Below, in pieces: positions 53,301-64,000 of a stretch of DNA of 64,000 nt (within the stretch, counting starts at the first letter, position 1; the number at the start of each line of letters is the position of its first letter). A program made the translations under genes and the position numbers. Where the stretch lies: the NCBI GenBank assembly GCA_964035575.1, contig OZ037876.1, positions 62,001 through 126,000 on the forward strand. Direction: 5' to 3'. The notes below the pieces were generated by a model. The model saw nothing but the letters and a program-made list of their open reading frames with translations, did not search any database and was not told the origin of the DNA. The DNA comes from Rhynchopus sp. YZ270_cl-10. Its lineage: Eukaryota; Euglenozoa; Diplonemea; Diplonemida; Diplonemidae.

Positions 53301-56300
53301 GCACTTGTGAACACTTCATGTTGCTGCGAGCCTCCCGTCCGCCGATGTACACTTCCGCACCAGACGTTCCAAAGTTGTATCCTTTGATCGTGAGAGGTGT
53401 CTCACCTCCAGTCGAGCACAGCACAGTGTGGTTAGCTGTTTCGAGGTCGCACTCGCCTACGCCAAGAGAACGCAGCTCGTCTGTACAGCCGCATCCGCTG
53501 ATGGCGTTCGCGAAGGGACGCGGCCTGTACGTCGCGTAGATGTCCTCACGCCACGCGTGGTCTGCCATCCACCGTGCGGCTTCGACGTTGGGCTCCAGCG
53601 CGCTCTGCAGCTGTTTGATGAAAAAGAGGTCAAACCCGTTCCGCCCCGACCGCTCCTGCAGTGCTTTGTCTGTGTACATAATGCCGCGACGCACCTCAAC
53701 CCTGTGTGTGTCGCCCTGGCCAGGGTACTCAAAACACACAATGTGCCGGTCGCTGATGATCTCCTGCTTCTTGCACTCATTCGGCCCTACCCACACGGTA
53801 GGCATCCCGAACCCTAGGTCCCCCAAGAAATGTCTTCCCAGCACGTGAAGTGGCATGGTCCCGTTCGTGAAGCACTCCTTCGTGTGGTTGTGGTTCGAAG
53901 AGTCTGTGCACCCATGTGTAGCATGTACTTCGGGGCGACGTGAGAACGTGATGCTGACACGACGCTCGGTGTAGTTCAGCCCGTAAACAGTTTGGATCGT
54001 TGGGAACACCGTGGCAGCGGGGGGCTGGAACGGGTAATCTTGCGAAGGGTGGTACGACGGAAAGAGTGTCGGTGGGATGTAGTCGGAGCACACAACAGCT
54101 TCGTAGCCGTGCAGGATAGTTTCGTTCAGGACAAGGCCGTGTACGACAGTTTCGCATTCGCTGTCGCCAATCCACACACGTGCCCCAGTGTTGCCGAAAC
54201 CTTTGCCGATCATGGTAATGGAGTTCAGCCCTGTGGAATGGCAGTTCACAGTGGAAGGGTGGAAGTCGAGACACCCGCTGACTTTCTCGATCATAAGCTC
54301 GGAGAAGCTCATGGACACAGCCTCCACGTTCGTCTCTCCGTGCAGGTACACTTGGACAGAGACGTTGGTCCCCAGGTGGCCCATAGAACCGCGCCACGGG
54401 TAGCCACTGCAGCGGAGGGTTGTGCCCTCCTTCTTGTAGACGGCAGAGTTTACAACAGTCGAGAAGTGGTTGAGCATAATATCGTTGCTCTCATGCACAT
54501 CGACGCAGCTGAAGCCGCCGATCTGCACGTCTCCGATTTCGCGCACACCACCAGAGTCGAACCACAAATCGTACCCAACAATGGTCAGAATCTGCTGCCC
54601 GTTCTGGTTGCAGTGGTGCGTATACATCCCTTCATCGAAACAGCCCGATATCTGTTCAATCCGAGGCACAGGTCGATAACTCATGTATGTTGGATAAGCA
54701 GATCGATCCCAAAGCCCGTTCGCCTTCACTCGCAATCGATTCATCGTTCCGTAGCCGGGATACCTTGTACAGTGGATGAGGGAGTCGTTCACAACCTGCA
54801 CCGTGATGCAGGGATAGTGCCCCAGCATCACCTCCACAGCTCCAAACCCGCCGTACCCAATGAAATGCTGACCCAAGATCTCAAGAGTGGTGAGGCCGTT
54901 AGTCGGACATCCTTTCCACGTTTGGTTTGTCTCACCACAGTTGTCGATGCCTGTGATGATGGGGTAGTAGGCAAAGCTCACCGTCACCCTGTCTTCGGTC
55001 TTGTTGCGCTCGCGCCAGTTCACCACTGTCACCGGAAAGCTGAGACCTTCCTTCTCTGAAAGCTTCTCGCCGAAGGAGCCTCTGTCGCCGTAGCCAATGC
55101 GCGACTCTGGCACGTCGTCGCCCTCAGACCACCCCAGGTAGCTATCGCAGAGAAGCACCTGGTGGTCCGTCCATGCAGGGTCAGATGTGTACTCACTCGC
55201 GTTGTACCACTTCAGGCTCTCGCACCGCCCACCACCAACGTACACCTGTATCCTCGCGTCGTTGTTGTAGCCGAAGCCCTGACCCCACACTGTGATGGTC
55301 GCCGACCCGTCGGGGGGGCAGTTCACCGTGGAGGGCCAAATGTCGAGGCACCCAGTTACCTGCACAATGTTCACATCTGTCCAGCACTCGGAATGCACCG
55401 GACACTGTGCGACAATTCCGTTGTTTGCAAGGTTGCGGTCCTCGTTCGTGATCGCGCCTTCAAAAGTAAGCTGCGCACGTGCCGCAACGTCTACTCTGAA
55501 CCAACGCGACACGTAGTTCCGCTCCGGAGGCAGCGCGGGGTCGTACGGGATGTCGGTGATGACACACTTCAGGAAGTCGCCTGTCGAAGACGTGAAGCAG
55601 TCCTGGTCCTGGTCCAGGTACTCCGTGCCCTTCCGCTCACCTAGCGGCAGTGAGATGAGCGCAGGAACACCCTTGACGTCGTAGTGTGGATTCACGACCT
55701 GGGGGTCGTAGATACCCTTCACGATGCCGCCTGTCACAGAGAGCACCGTACGCACGTTGGATGAAGATGTGGGGCCTGAGTTGTAGATCCTCAGCTCGTA
55801 CGCCGTTTCAGGCCACTGCGGCCAGACGAGAAGCGGTCTGAGGTCAGGGATGATGATCGTGGGGTTCAGAATGAGTTTGTTGTTCGTGATGTCGTAGTCG
55901 TTCTCTGTGAACACGTCTACAGTGAAGTTGAGTGTTCCGTTGAAGTACTGGTCTACAAGAATCGTGATCGGAAGCTCATACTTCCACGGCAGTATCATCT
56001 TGTGGTGGTTGTCGACAGACGTGGGGTCAGCAGGAAGAGGTTGGATGCCGTCTGTGTCGTCATCATATTGAGACTTCACGCCAAGCACTTCGCAGACAAT
56101 CCTCGACTCGTTGTACTGGCACGTGTGGTACGGAGATATCCAATCTGTGATGAGCGGCGCAAAGTGAACACCCTCCGTCATCAGCTCCATCACGATCGTA
56201 GTCTTCCCTGCCCAACCTGCACCCTGGTTTGTCAGAAGAATGGTGATGTTGTTTTCACCTGGCGACGGGTAATCCCAAGACTTGTTGTAAGACACCATCA

Positions 56301-59300
56301 AGTCTGCCGAACGCTGTGCTGTCTGGAAGTTGTGCGTCATTTCGTAGTGAGTGTCCATGTTCTCGAAGTACGTTGTGACCTTCATCCCCGGAAGCAGGTA
56401 GGGACCGACCACGTCAAAGATCATCGGGAGCACAACGTGTGCATCAGGGTGCAGCAGGAACTGTGCAACAGCCATGCGTCTGTTGTCACTCACCAATTCG
56501 GACCGCGGCGGCACGGTGAACCCAAACGGAGAGAGTACTGTAGTGTTAATCTGGTCCAAGAACGTCCCAGGCCAGTTTGTCCAACTCGTGCGCTCCATAC
56601 CAAACTGCTCTGGGTCAACCCATTCGTTGTACCTACGGAAGCCGTCCCAGGGTGCCGGAGGTCTGTGGTCAAACAGCGACTCAGACTCTGTCCCTGTGAT
56701 GTGGATCGTGATAGTTGACGTGAACGTTTCAGTCGGGGTGGGTGTCTGTGTCACGGACTCTGTCAGCGTTAGCGTGTCTGTTACTGTCTCCGTTTCAGTG
56801 TAGGTGAAAGTGGCTGTAGGCACTGTGTATGTCTGCGTGTTTGACACATACGTCAGTGTAGGAAGAGTAAACGTCAGTGACAGTGTGTGTGAAGAGAGCG
56901 TAAATGTATCAGTGCCCGTGTACGTCAAAGACTCTGTATCTGTCAGCTCGGTTGGCGTCTTGGTGAACGTATTTGTCAGTGTATACTCTGTTTCCGTAGC
57001 TGTTGGGATCGTGAATGTTGATGTTGCTGTGAGGGTGGTTTCTGTGATGGTCGAAGTTGCTGTCAACGTCTCTGTCTCCGACGCTGTCAGCACTAACGTC
57101 GTTGTGAACGTCCCAGTGTACGTCTCGGTCAGCGTCCTCGAAGCAGGGTACGTGAGTGGTGGGTTATCGACGTACCAGTTCTCCAGCGACACGTTGATTG
57201 CAGCAGGCCTGGACTGAGCTGTTGTCATGTTGAAATCGAAGGGGAACCGCATGTCGCCAAGAAGCTCACTCACAACGAAGAGCTGCGCACAAGAGGTTCC
57301 AGGGTTCGAGATGTTCAGGTACATCGTACCCCGCCTGCCGGGAAGCAGCTTTGTGTCGTCGTAGTCGAAGCCGATCTGCGTTGCTGGTGGGATACTCGGG
57401 TAGCTGTACACAAACACGTTTCCTGATGCGTTCAAGACGCCGTATGAGTGTGGGATAAGCGTAGTGTTCAGGTGGTCAACACCTGTGGCCCAAACCTCAA
57501 CTGTGAACTGCAGTGGCCCCCGCAGGCCTGTGTACGTCTTCAGCTGGAAGGGGAGCGTGACGTTCGACTCTGTGTTCCACAGCGCACACTCGACGTTGTC
57601 GATCGCATCCGAGAAGAAGCACTCCGAGGGAATCGCCACTACACGGTTCATGTCCAAAAGGGTGCCACCTCTTTCGATGTCTTTTGGTGAGATCGTGATG
57701 TTCACGTAGATCCTATCATAGCCGTAGCGACCCCACGAGGTGGTAGTCATCACAGGCAGGTTTGTCAGGAACAGTGCAAAGTCGTAGACGGCACCAGCAG
57801 CAACACGCTTTGTCTTGAACCACGGCCCGTACTCGGTATCATTTCTGCTGTAGCCAAACTGCATCTCTGAGTTCACAAAGGCACCGGGGCGCAGCCCAAA
57901 CTTCACTGTCGGGTTGAACTGCTCGTACGGAACGTCCTCCAACGTGGAGCAGTATGAGATTGCGTGCGCAGCGGGAAGGTCGGACGCCTTCCTCGACGCC
58001 CAGTTCGGCCCGTCGATGGAGACGTTCATGCAGAAGGTGTCGGCGGTGATGCCAATGGCGACAGGGAAGGTCAGATTTGCTTTGCTCTTCCCACCGATGG
58101 AGCCGTAGGAGCAGTTGAGAGCAGAGTGCCCGGTGACAGACGCGCACGGAGCTGTTGTTCCTGTGGAGAGAAGGTGACGCGTGGAGAGCACCGATGGCTG
58201 TGCCATGTTGTTAAAGCTTGGGTGGAACATGACGTGCGAGTGCGCATTCTTGCCTGGTGCGATAGAGAGAGTGCCGACGATGTTGTGTGCGACGCTGATA
58301 AGGTGCCCTTTGTTGTGCACCTCGAGCGTCAGGTACGACGTCGTGTCCCTGACGTGTGGTGTGTTGTTGTAGAGGTTCACCTGCATGACAGGCAGGTGTG
58401 GCCACATCTCCACACCCACCTCGTCGTCGTCCTTGTCGACGTAGCTCTGTTCGTTGTCACCAGCTGCGATGCGTGCATCAAGCAAAATAGGAATCTCTAA
58501 GTGCATAGGCGCCATCGTCGACACAACTTGTGAGAACGTAAACGGCAGCGGCAGTGTCGGGAAGTTGCAATGCGCCTTCGACCGGTTCGCCGCAGGGTAC
58601 GGTGTCACAGTGCAGTTCTTCGAGATAGAAAAGTCCTCCAGTGGGTGTCCCGTGAGCGTGAGTCCGTACGAATTCCTCAGGTCATACCGCACCAGAGCAC
58701 CGTGGTAGTACCCCTTCCCTGTGATGGTCACGTTCATTTGAAACTTCATTTCGTACCCAGGAACGAGAGGTGTGATGGGCCACAGCCGCAGCGCTGCGTT
58801 GGGGAGGTGCAGCGGAATCATCACGTAATGTGCGATCTCAAGTTCAGAATGGATCCACGGCTGTGGGTGCGACGTCGCATTGGCACGGACATAGAAGTTA
58901 CCATGTGATCCAGGTGCAATCAGAAACGTGAGTGCCCCGCTGCGCTCCCAGTCACCGATGAGGGGCAGGAAGACACAGCGCAGTGGTGTCAACGTGCATG
59001 AGCAGTCTGCCCAGGGACAGGTGAGCGACAGCAGCTGGTCCACGAAGCCTTCCTCTGTTGCGGTGATGGTGAAGTCCACAACAACATCCTCGAAGTACGC
59101 GTCCTGCTCCTCATGTTGCGAGAGGTTCCACTGCACGACGACGGGGTCCATCACCCACGCCTCACCTGCAGGGTGCGAGAGCTGCAGTGTCAGGTGTGGC
59201 GCAGGGGTGAACGGTAACGTGAAGTCGTGCACGTAGCCAGACGGGTTCTGGTCGGTCGTGACGACACACGTCGCGTTGAACAATGTAGCCTGTTCTGCAA

Positions 59301-62300
59301 GAAGCACCTCGTAGTTGAACGTCAGCACGTCGTCCCAACGCAGCGTTGTGGCGAAAACATGCGACGAGTCCCACGCACCCGACACATCCACAGTCACATA
59401 GTCTGTTGCGTTGATCTGGTACGACGTCATCGTCACGTTGCTCACCTGCTCTGTGGGTGTCACTGTGACGGGGTATGGGTACTTCCGTGCCGGCATCCCC
59501 GAGTACGAGACTGCAGTGTCCGTCGAGTCCGCCAGCCTGTAGATACGCACGTGCCCGCTAAAGGTGCAGTTCACTTGCACGTTTGTGGCAATCGCTGTCT
59601 CCGGCACGGTGAGGTTCATCTGCAGCGCAGCACGCATGCCTGGGTGCAGCACTGTTGTGTTAACTGCGTACACACTCACGTCGGGGAGGACTGGATCCAG
59701 CGACACTGCATCGTACAGGGGTGCGGCGGACGGCGCCACGTTGTCGAGCGATACCTCGCCCAGAAGGTGGACCACCGTGGTCGACGTGGCTGGGTAGAAG
59801 ATCTTGAACCAGCGCGACCACGCCTGCCCAGGTTGCATGCTGCTCCCGATGTAACACGTCAAACGGTTCGCAAACGTGACAAAGGAGCACCCGTCCAGAG
59901 ACAGGTCGTCCATCGCACCGCCAGCCAGATCTGCGTTGAAGATCGTGACATTGATGTACACCTCGTTCGCCCACGACACCAGCTGTGTGTAATTGATGTG
60001 CACGTCGCTCGTGAACCCGGGACGGATGATGTCGGGGGAGATGTACAGAAGCGCCTTTGGTGACTCGACGAGCTCGGTGAGGGTGGCATGTGTCTCGTTC
60101 GTGAAGAACGGGTTCGTCACCATGGGGTCTATGGTGGTGACACGCGTGACAAGCTCGCCTGGTTGGTGCGTCGCAAGCAAATGGAACACGAGGTCCGCAT
60201 AGAACGTTGCGCCTGGGAAGAGCTGGTGTGTCAGTGGATGCCACGTGCAAGCCCAGCGATGTATGCGTGCAGCCCTCCACTTGAAGACCTCTGTCATGTT
60301 CCAGGCTGCCTCGCGCTTCTCCATTAGCTTCTGCGTGAAGGGTTCGCACGACCAGAGCACGTCGTCACCCATGGTGCCGCCGGTGAGGGCGGTTGGCATC
60401 ACAACTGTTTCCTCGCCACCTTCGTATGGGTCGACTTCTACGATGAAGGTCATCACCGTCAGGTGCGGAGAACGTTCACTCTGCCGTGGGTACGACATGT
60501 TCAGCAATAGTGTGTGTGTATACCCAATGCGCGGCACGTCCACAGGGTCGAGGTTCGTAATCGCAACGTAAGGCTCCTCCACAATGTGTGTCACGTTGTA
60601 CGTCTTCTCGTCGGTATCAGGGTTTTGGTGGTGGTTCCAGATAGTGGCTTCAATGCGCAGCCCGCCCGGCACCACCCAATCAATGGGGCGGTTTGGTGCG
60701 AGTCTGTCCAGAAGAATCCCAATAGCGTTCTCCCGCCACTGCTCGCCAGGGGCAAGAACCACTTCACACATGACGACATGGCTGCTGTTCAGCATGCAGG
60801 TGGAAGGGAGCAGCCAAAAGGTGTCGACAGCAAGCTGTGCGTCAGGGAAGTTGAGCCGCACAAAGATCGTTGCGTAGCCAGGTCCGTTGTTGTACAGGTA
60901 CGGCGCGATTGTGAAGTTCTTGTCGACCAGAGCCGCCTGCAGCGAGTCGTTGAAGGAGAACAGCACCTCTGGCACCTCAGGCATCGTGGTCATCAGCGCC
61001 GTGCGTGGCTGGTCCGTCTCAGGCATGAGCGGGTACATGTCGTAGTCGGGAAGCAGCATGTTGTTCGCGCTGTACTGGTCGCCCCCCACCAACGGGTACG
61101 CCAAGGCAAGGCCCTGCTTCATGATGAGACGTGCCCACGCAACAAAGCCGCCTGTGAAAGCAATAGGGATAGTCGTCCTGAAGTGCCCGCTCCATGAGTC
61201 CTCCAGGTTCCCCAACGAGCAGTACGCACTACGCGTGTTGTTCACAGTGTTGTTGTTCAGCTGCAGCGACGCGTTGCCGGTATGGTAGCAGGACGGAGGC
61301 AACACCCAGTCCACCAAGTACTCAGACAGCGGGAGCGCGACGTGGAGCATGGCGCCGTCGTCAGGGTTGCTGCGCAACGCTGCCTCGTTGAAGACCTCAA
61401 CGTCGAAGCCGTACTGGAAGCCGTTCAAGACGTACTCGTAGGAGTGCATGTAGATCGCGACGTAGTTCTCAGGGATGGTGCAGTTCCCGCCGCCACGATA
61501 GCCTGACACACACTTGGAGCACGTGGTCCCTTCAAAGCCCCGGTCAAACCACACCTTCTTGCAGTAGCACTCGCCCTCCACACATTCGCCGTTGACTCCG
61601 CAGAATGTGTTCGCGCACGTTTTGGTGCAGTCAGGGCCAAACCAGCCGTCGTCACACTTTGAACAGTTCCACTGGTCAGCCCAGTGCCCCCGTGCGTCGT
61701 CCTGGAAGCACTGGCACGGCCATCGACTCGACTCCTGGCTGCACAGACCCTTCCCTCCACACGTGGCAAGTGCGTCGCATGTACTGCACTTTCCTTGGTA
61801 CATGTCGCAGCCCTTCGTGCAGTTGTTGAGAAGAGAGTTGCTGCCCGGGCACCTGTCGTGCTTCGTGACACAGTGAGGACCATCGTCAGTGATGCACATC
61901 TTCGGGCGACTGGAAGGACACAAACACTCCAAAGGATGCGACGCAAGCTCGTCGACGCCTGTGTACTCTTTGCACCCAAACGCCAGTGTGTCTGTGTCGT
62001 TGCTGTCCAGGATGAGGCGGATGGGGAGGAAGTAGCGTGCTCCGGCACATCCGCAGTCGTAGCCGTCAGGAAGACACGTCACAACGGTGTTGTCTTCGTG
62101 CTTGCAGACACTAGTCCCTGAGGGACACGTTGTGCCGCACATGTGAAGGTCGTTCTGCACCCCAAGCGACACAGCGGAGGTGCTGTTCTGGACACAGGTG
62201 TAGCGGGAGCAAGACCCACGGGGTTGGCAGTCGAGTCCGGCCAATCCGTCGTGGCACTGGCACACACCTGTCGCAAGGTCACACACCCCCCGCCCGTTGA

Positions 62301-63726
62301 GACAGGGAAGCTGTAGTGGGCACGTCACGTCGAGAGGCTCGCATGTGAATCCATATGGCGTGAGACACTTCTTCTCGTACGGAGATTTGCAGTCGCAGTC
62401 GAGAGGGTGGTTCACGCTCTTCCCGTCTGGGCAGGTGACGTTGTCGTTGGGGCAGGACAAATGCTTTGTGTCAAGTGTCAGGAGTGCGGCGCATTCACAA
62501 CGCACGTCCTCCGAAAAACAGTCGACAACACCTTCGCGCTGGCACCTCGTCGGTGCCTCATCTGGACAGGGGCAGTCCACAACACGGGTCACGACAACAT
62601 TGCTGCCGGCACAGATGTAGAGTTCTGGTTCCTCACCACCCAGAGCTCTGTCCGTGCCGATGTCGGGATCCACGTCGTACGCACCTGCCGAGTCGGACAG
62701 CTGCAAAACAGTTGTGCAGTTCTCCCCGTCGTAGCCGAAGGGACAGACACACGCACCTACAGCAAAGTCGCATACACCGGTGCCGATCTCGTTGCAGGCT
62801 TCTTGCGGACATGTCTGCCCCTTAGGCAGGCAGGTGACACCGCTTCTCTGGACACACCGCACAGGTGAGTCGACAGGGCAGGGGCACGCAGCTGGGCTGG
62901 AGACGTACACATCGGTGACGCCACATTTAAACCGCCTGCACACAGACTGCTCCTCGCGTGAGAGCGTCGAGCGGCACGAGCAGTCGCCGTACACACACGT
63001 GGTCACACCGCCCACAACGCACTGAGAGTACGGAGCGCTGCATGGCACACTGCACGATGACGACAGCGTCCCGTCCGCACAGAGCACAAGCTGCGCGGGT
63101 GCGCTGTTGCTCACAATGCACTCACCCGTTTCGAGGGAGCACACCCCCGTGAGGTGCGAGGTGGGGTGGCTGCAGATGGTTGCGGGGCAGTCGTCGAAGG
63201 ACGCACCGTTGATGCAGACATAGCCTTCTGGTGAGGCGCACTTCAGAGGCACCTCGGGAGGGCAGGGGCAATCGAGGTAGGAGTCCGCCTGGTCCTGCGT
63301 CTCGGGGCAGGTCACTTGGCCTGCGATGTTGTTGCGCGGGTCTGTGGCGCGCAGGGCAAGCAGGCCGAGACACTCGGGTGCTAGCGGCACACCGTCCCAG
63401 GCTGCGGGGAAGCAGACCTCGCTACCATCCTTCGTGATCGCGAGCTCGCTGGCGTCGCACTTAGTAGTGCAGACGTCTTCCGACGCTGCACAGCCACCAC
63501 CGCTGCGGTAGCACGACTGTTCGCACTCAGCCGTGTCATAGTTGCAGGTGCCGACAAAACGCTTGCCACTTGCCTGCCCAAAACACATATCCGTCTGAGA
63601 TCGCTGCGTACAAGCACACGTCGCCCCAGTAGGGTAGCACGACACCACATCCCCAGAGGAGCATTGAACGGGGAGCTCCAACGGACACCCCACCAAACCT
63701 CCGATTGCAAGGAAAAACACTATCAT
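38864..63726 (-). CDS. Giant multi-domain membrane protein (IPT/TIG, about 60 EGF-like repeats, about 8 TM), 7 exons
   Basis: Proposed exons (minus): 63726-43865, 43584-43395, 43211-41445, 41394-41139, 41090-40586, 40517-40355, 40306-38864. All six introns are GT-AG and phase-consistent; the sum is 24,186 nt, 8,061 residues. The protein starts with a signal peptide (MIVFFLAIGGLVG). Then: Cys-rich repeats, Ig/CARDB-like repeats rich in N-glycosylation sites, Thr-rich stalk, six IPT/TIG repeats, about 60 EGF-like modules (CSGHG...C.C..GY.G..C type), a propeller-like segment, two more TIG units (split by introns 1-2), a GCC2/GCC3-like Cys-rich segment, about eight TM helices and an acidic cytoplasmic tail. 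It fits a plasma-membrane adhesion or sensory receptor; a channel-like TM block is possible. The orthologous name is not known to me. The first exon, 19.9 kb, has no visible intron. Confidence 0.88.
40307..43864 (-). other. Six introns of the giant gene
   Basis: 43585-43864 (280 bp), 43212-43394 (183), 41395-41444 (50), 41091-41138 (48), 40518-40585 (68) and 40307-40354 (48). Donors are GTGCAC for the first and GTATG(C/A/T) for the rest; acceptors are all CAG. Pyrimidine tracts precede the acceptors (for example TTTCTTTTTTTTCC in intron 1). The last 48-bp intron has no stop and is divisible by three, so retention would insert 16 residues without frameshift. Confidence 0.8.
45060..53160 (-). 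other. EGF-like repeat block of the giant protein
   Basis: About 2,700 residues (roughly 3520-6225) made of about 60 modules of 40-50 residues with the pattern PGGxxxPCSGHGxCxDGxxGxGxCxCxxGYxG. Many modules carry a longer insert (DxxxGxWxGxxCxxC) as in laminin/tenascin-type EGF units. My count is by eye. Confidence 0.9.
53280..55400 (-). other. IPT/TIG repeats of the giant protein
   Basis: Six repeats of about 100 residues, each with a GC(L/F/T)D start, LTI.G..F or similar, and a cysteine pair (ATITVWGQGFG, TTLEILGQHF, ILTIVGYDL, SITMIGKGFG, PLHVLGRHFL, PLTIKGYNFG). Ig-fold extracellular domains of the plexin/IPT type. Confidence 0.85.
56690..57150 (-). other. Thr-rich mucin-like stalk of the giant protein
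   Basis: About 150 residues (roughly 2193-2346) with TxT and TET alternation (TETYTGTFTTT, SETETLTATSTIT). It is a likely densely O-glycosylated, extended spacer between two Ig/CARDB-like blocks. The plus strand is correspondingly GTGT/GTCAGTGT-rich. Confidence 0.85.
57200..63680 (-). other. N-terminal ectodomain: Cys-rich repeats then Ig/CARDB-like repeats
   Basis: 63680-61480: repeats with paired cysteines (CPCPxExPxxC... and CxCxxGxxGxxC), about residues 16-750. 61480-57200: about ten loosely repeated beta-sandwich-like units of roughly 140 residues (NNGPGYATIFVRL and similar), with many N-x-T/S sequons. The class assignment (DUF11/CARDB-like) is from pattern only. Confidence 0.6.
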
Positions 63727-63877
63727 AACATCAGAATCCCACTTCGCTACTTTAAAAAAAATCCTGTGGTTAGTGGTGACGATTGGGGGGTGGTAAGAGG
63801 TGCATACAGGTGCAAAAATAATGACGTGGTTGGTTACTTACTTAGAACACAAAAAGGCGGAAAAAGACACAGTGGGG
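63727..63877. promoter_or_regulatory. Short upstream region of the giant gene
   Basis: Only about 150 bases separate the giant gene's ATG from the putative stop codon of the next gene. A run of eight A's (63754-63761) and G-rich patches are visible; no TATA box or initiator can be assigned. Confidence 0.35.
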
Positions 63878-64000
63878 TCAGAGAAGCTCTGATATCACCC
63901 CATACGGACGATCTTGCGCAGGTGGAAATTTGAACATGAAATACTGCAACACCTCTGACTCGAAGGAAAGTGTGTCGATGATGAGCAGCAGCTCCTCTTG
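63878..64000 (-). CDS. Possible 3' end of a neighbouring gene (partial)
   Basis: Minus strand, 40 codons open from the window edge to TGA at 63878. It reads EELLLIIDTLSFESEVLQYF then FKFPPAQDRPYGVISELL, with a composition unlike random sequence. The product is not recognised. An alternative is that CCG|GTATGG-like bases here are a donor and the segment is an upstream exon of the giant gene or of another gene. Confidence 0.3.
   Translation of the reverse strand, partial: QEELLLIIDTLSFESEVLQYFMFKFPPAQDRPYGVISELL

Overview
The window looks like nuclear DNA of a unicellular eukaryote. It has GT-AG introns (mostly GTATG donors, 48-280 bp), very large non-LTR retrotransposons with poly(A) tails, a tandem satellite and a multi-EGF membrane protein of about 8,060 residues. 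I cannot name the species.

Positions 1-28,992 are a stack of LINE-type elements of one lineage. Its hallmark is a very long single ORF with OTU-like cysteine-protease domains around the reverse transcriptase (RT), zinc fingers and a C-terminal restriction-like endonuclease (REL). Element A (1-2598, minus) runs off the left edge. Element C (plus) is split in two (2931-3100 and 24333-28538) by element D (3101-24332, minus); the two halves share a 10-bp target-site duplication (TSD) next to D's 51-nt poly(A). D is itself split near its 3' end by element B (4602-13174, minus, same subfamily as C) and by a 984-bp poly(A)-tailed sequence Y (13188-14171). Three copies of the target motif GGCAGACGGG mark these two insertions at the same bond. 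B and C share arms of exactly equal length (4,206 bp) in opposite orientation that look nearly identical, so all of these insertions should be recent.

Positions 28,993-32,578 are sparse. They hold two 8-bp minisatellites, a decayed Tc1/mariner element (30698-31694, TIRs and TA duplication) and an unassigned stretch. Positions 32,579-36,284 are a satellite array of 21 monomers in two length classes, 171 and 180 bp.

Positions 36,565-64,000 are host genes, all on the minus strand: an intronless ankyrin-repeat gene (36565-37704), a seven-exon gene (38864-63726) for a secreted-then-membrane giant protein, and probably the last codons of another gene at the right edge. The giant protein has a signal peptide, Cys-rich repeats, Ig/CARDB-like repeats, a Thr-rich stalk, IPT/TIG repeats, about 60 EGF-like modules, a propeller-like region, more TIG, about eight TM helices and an acidic tail. 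It is best read as a cell-surface adhesion or sensing receptor.
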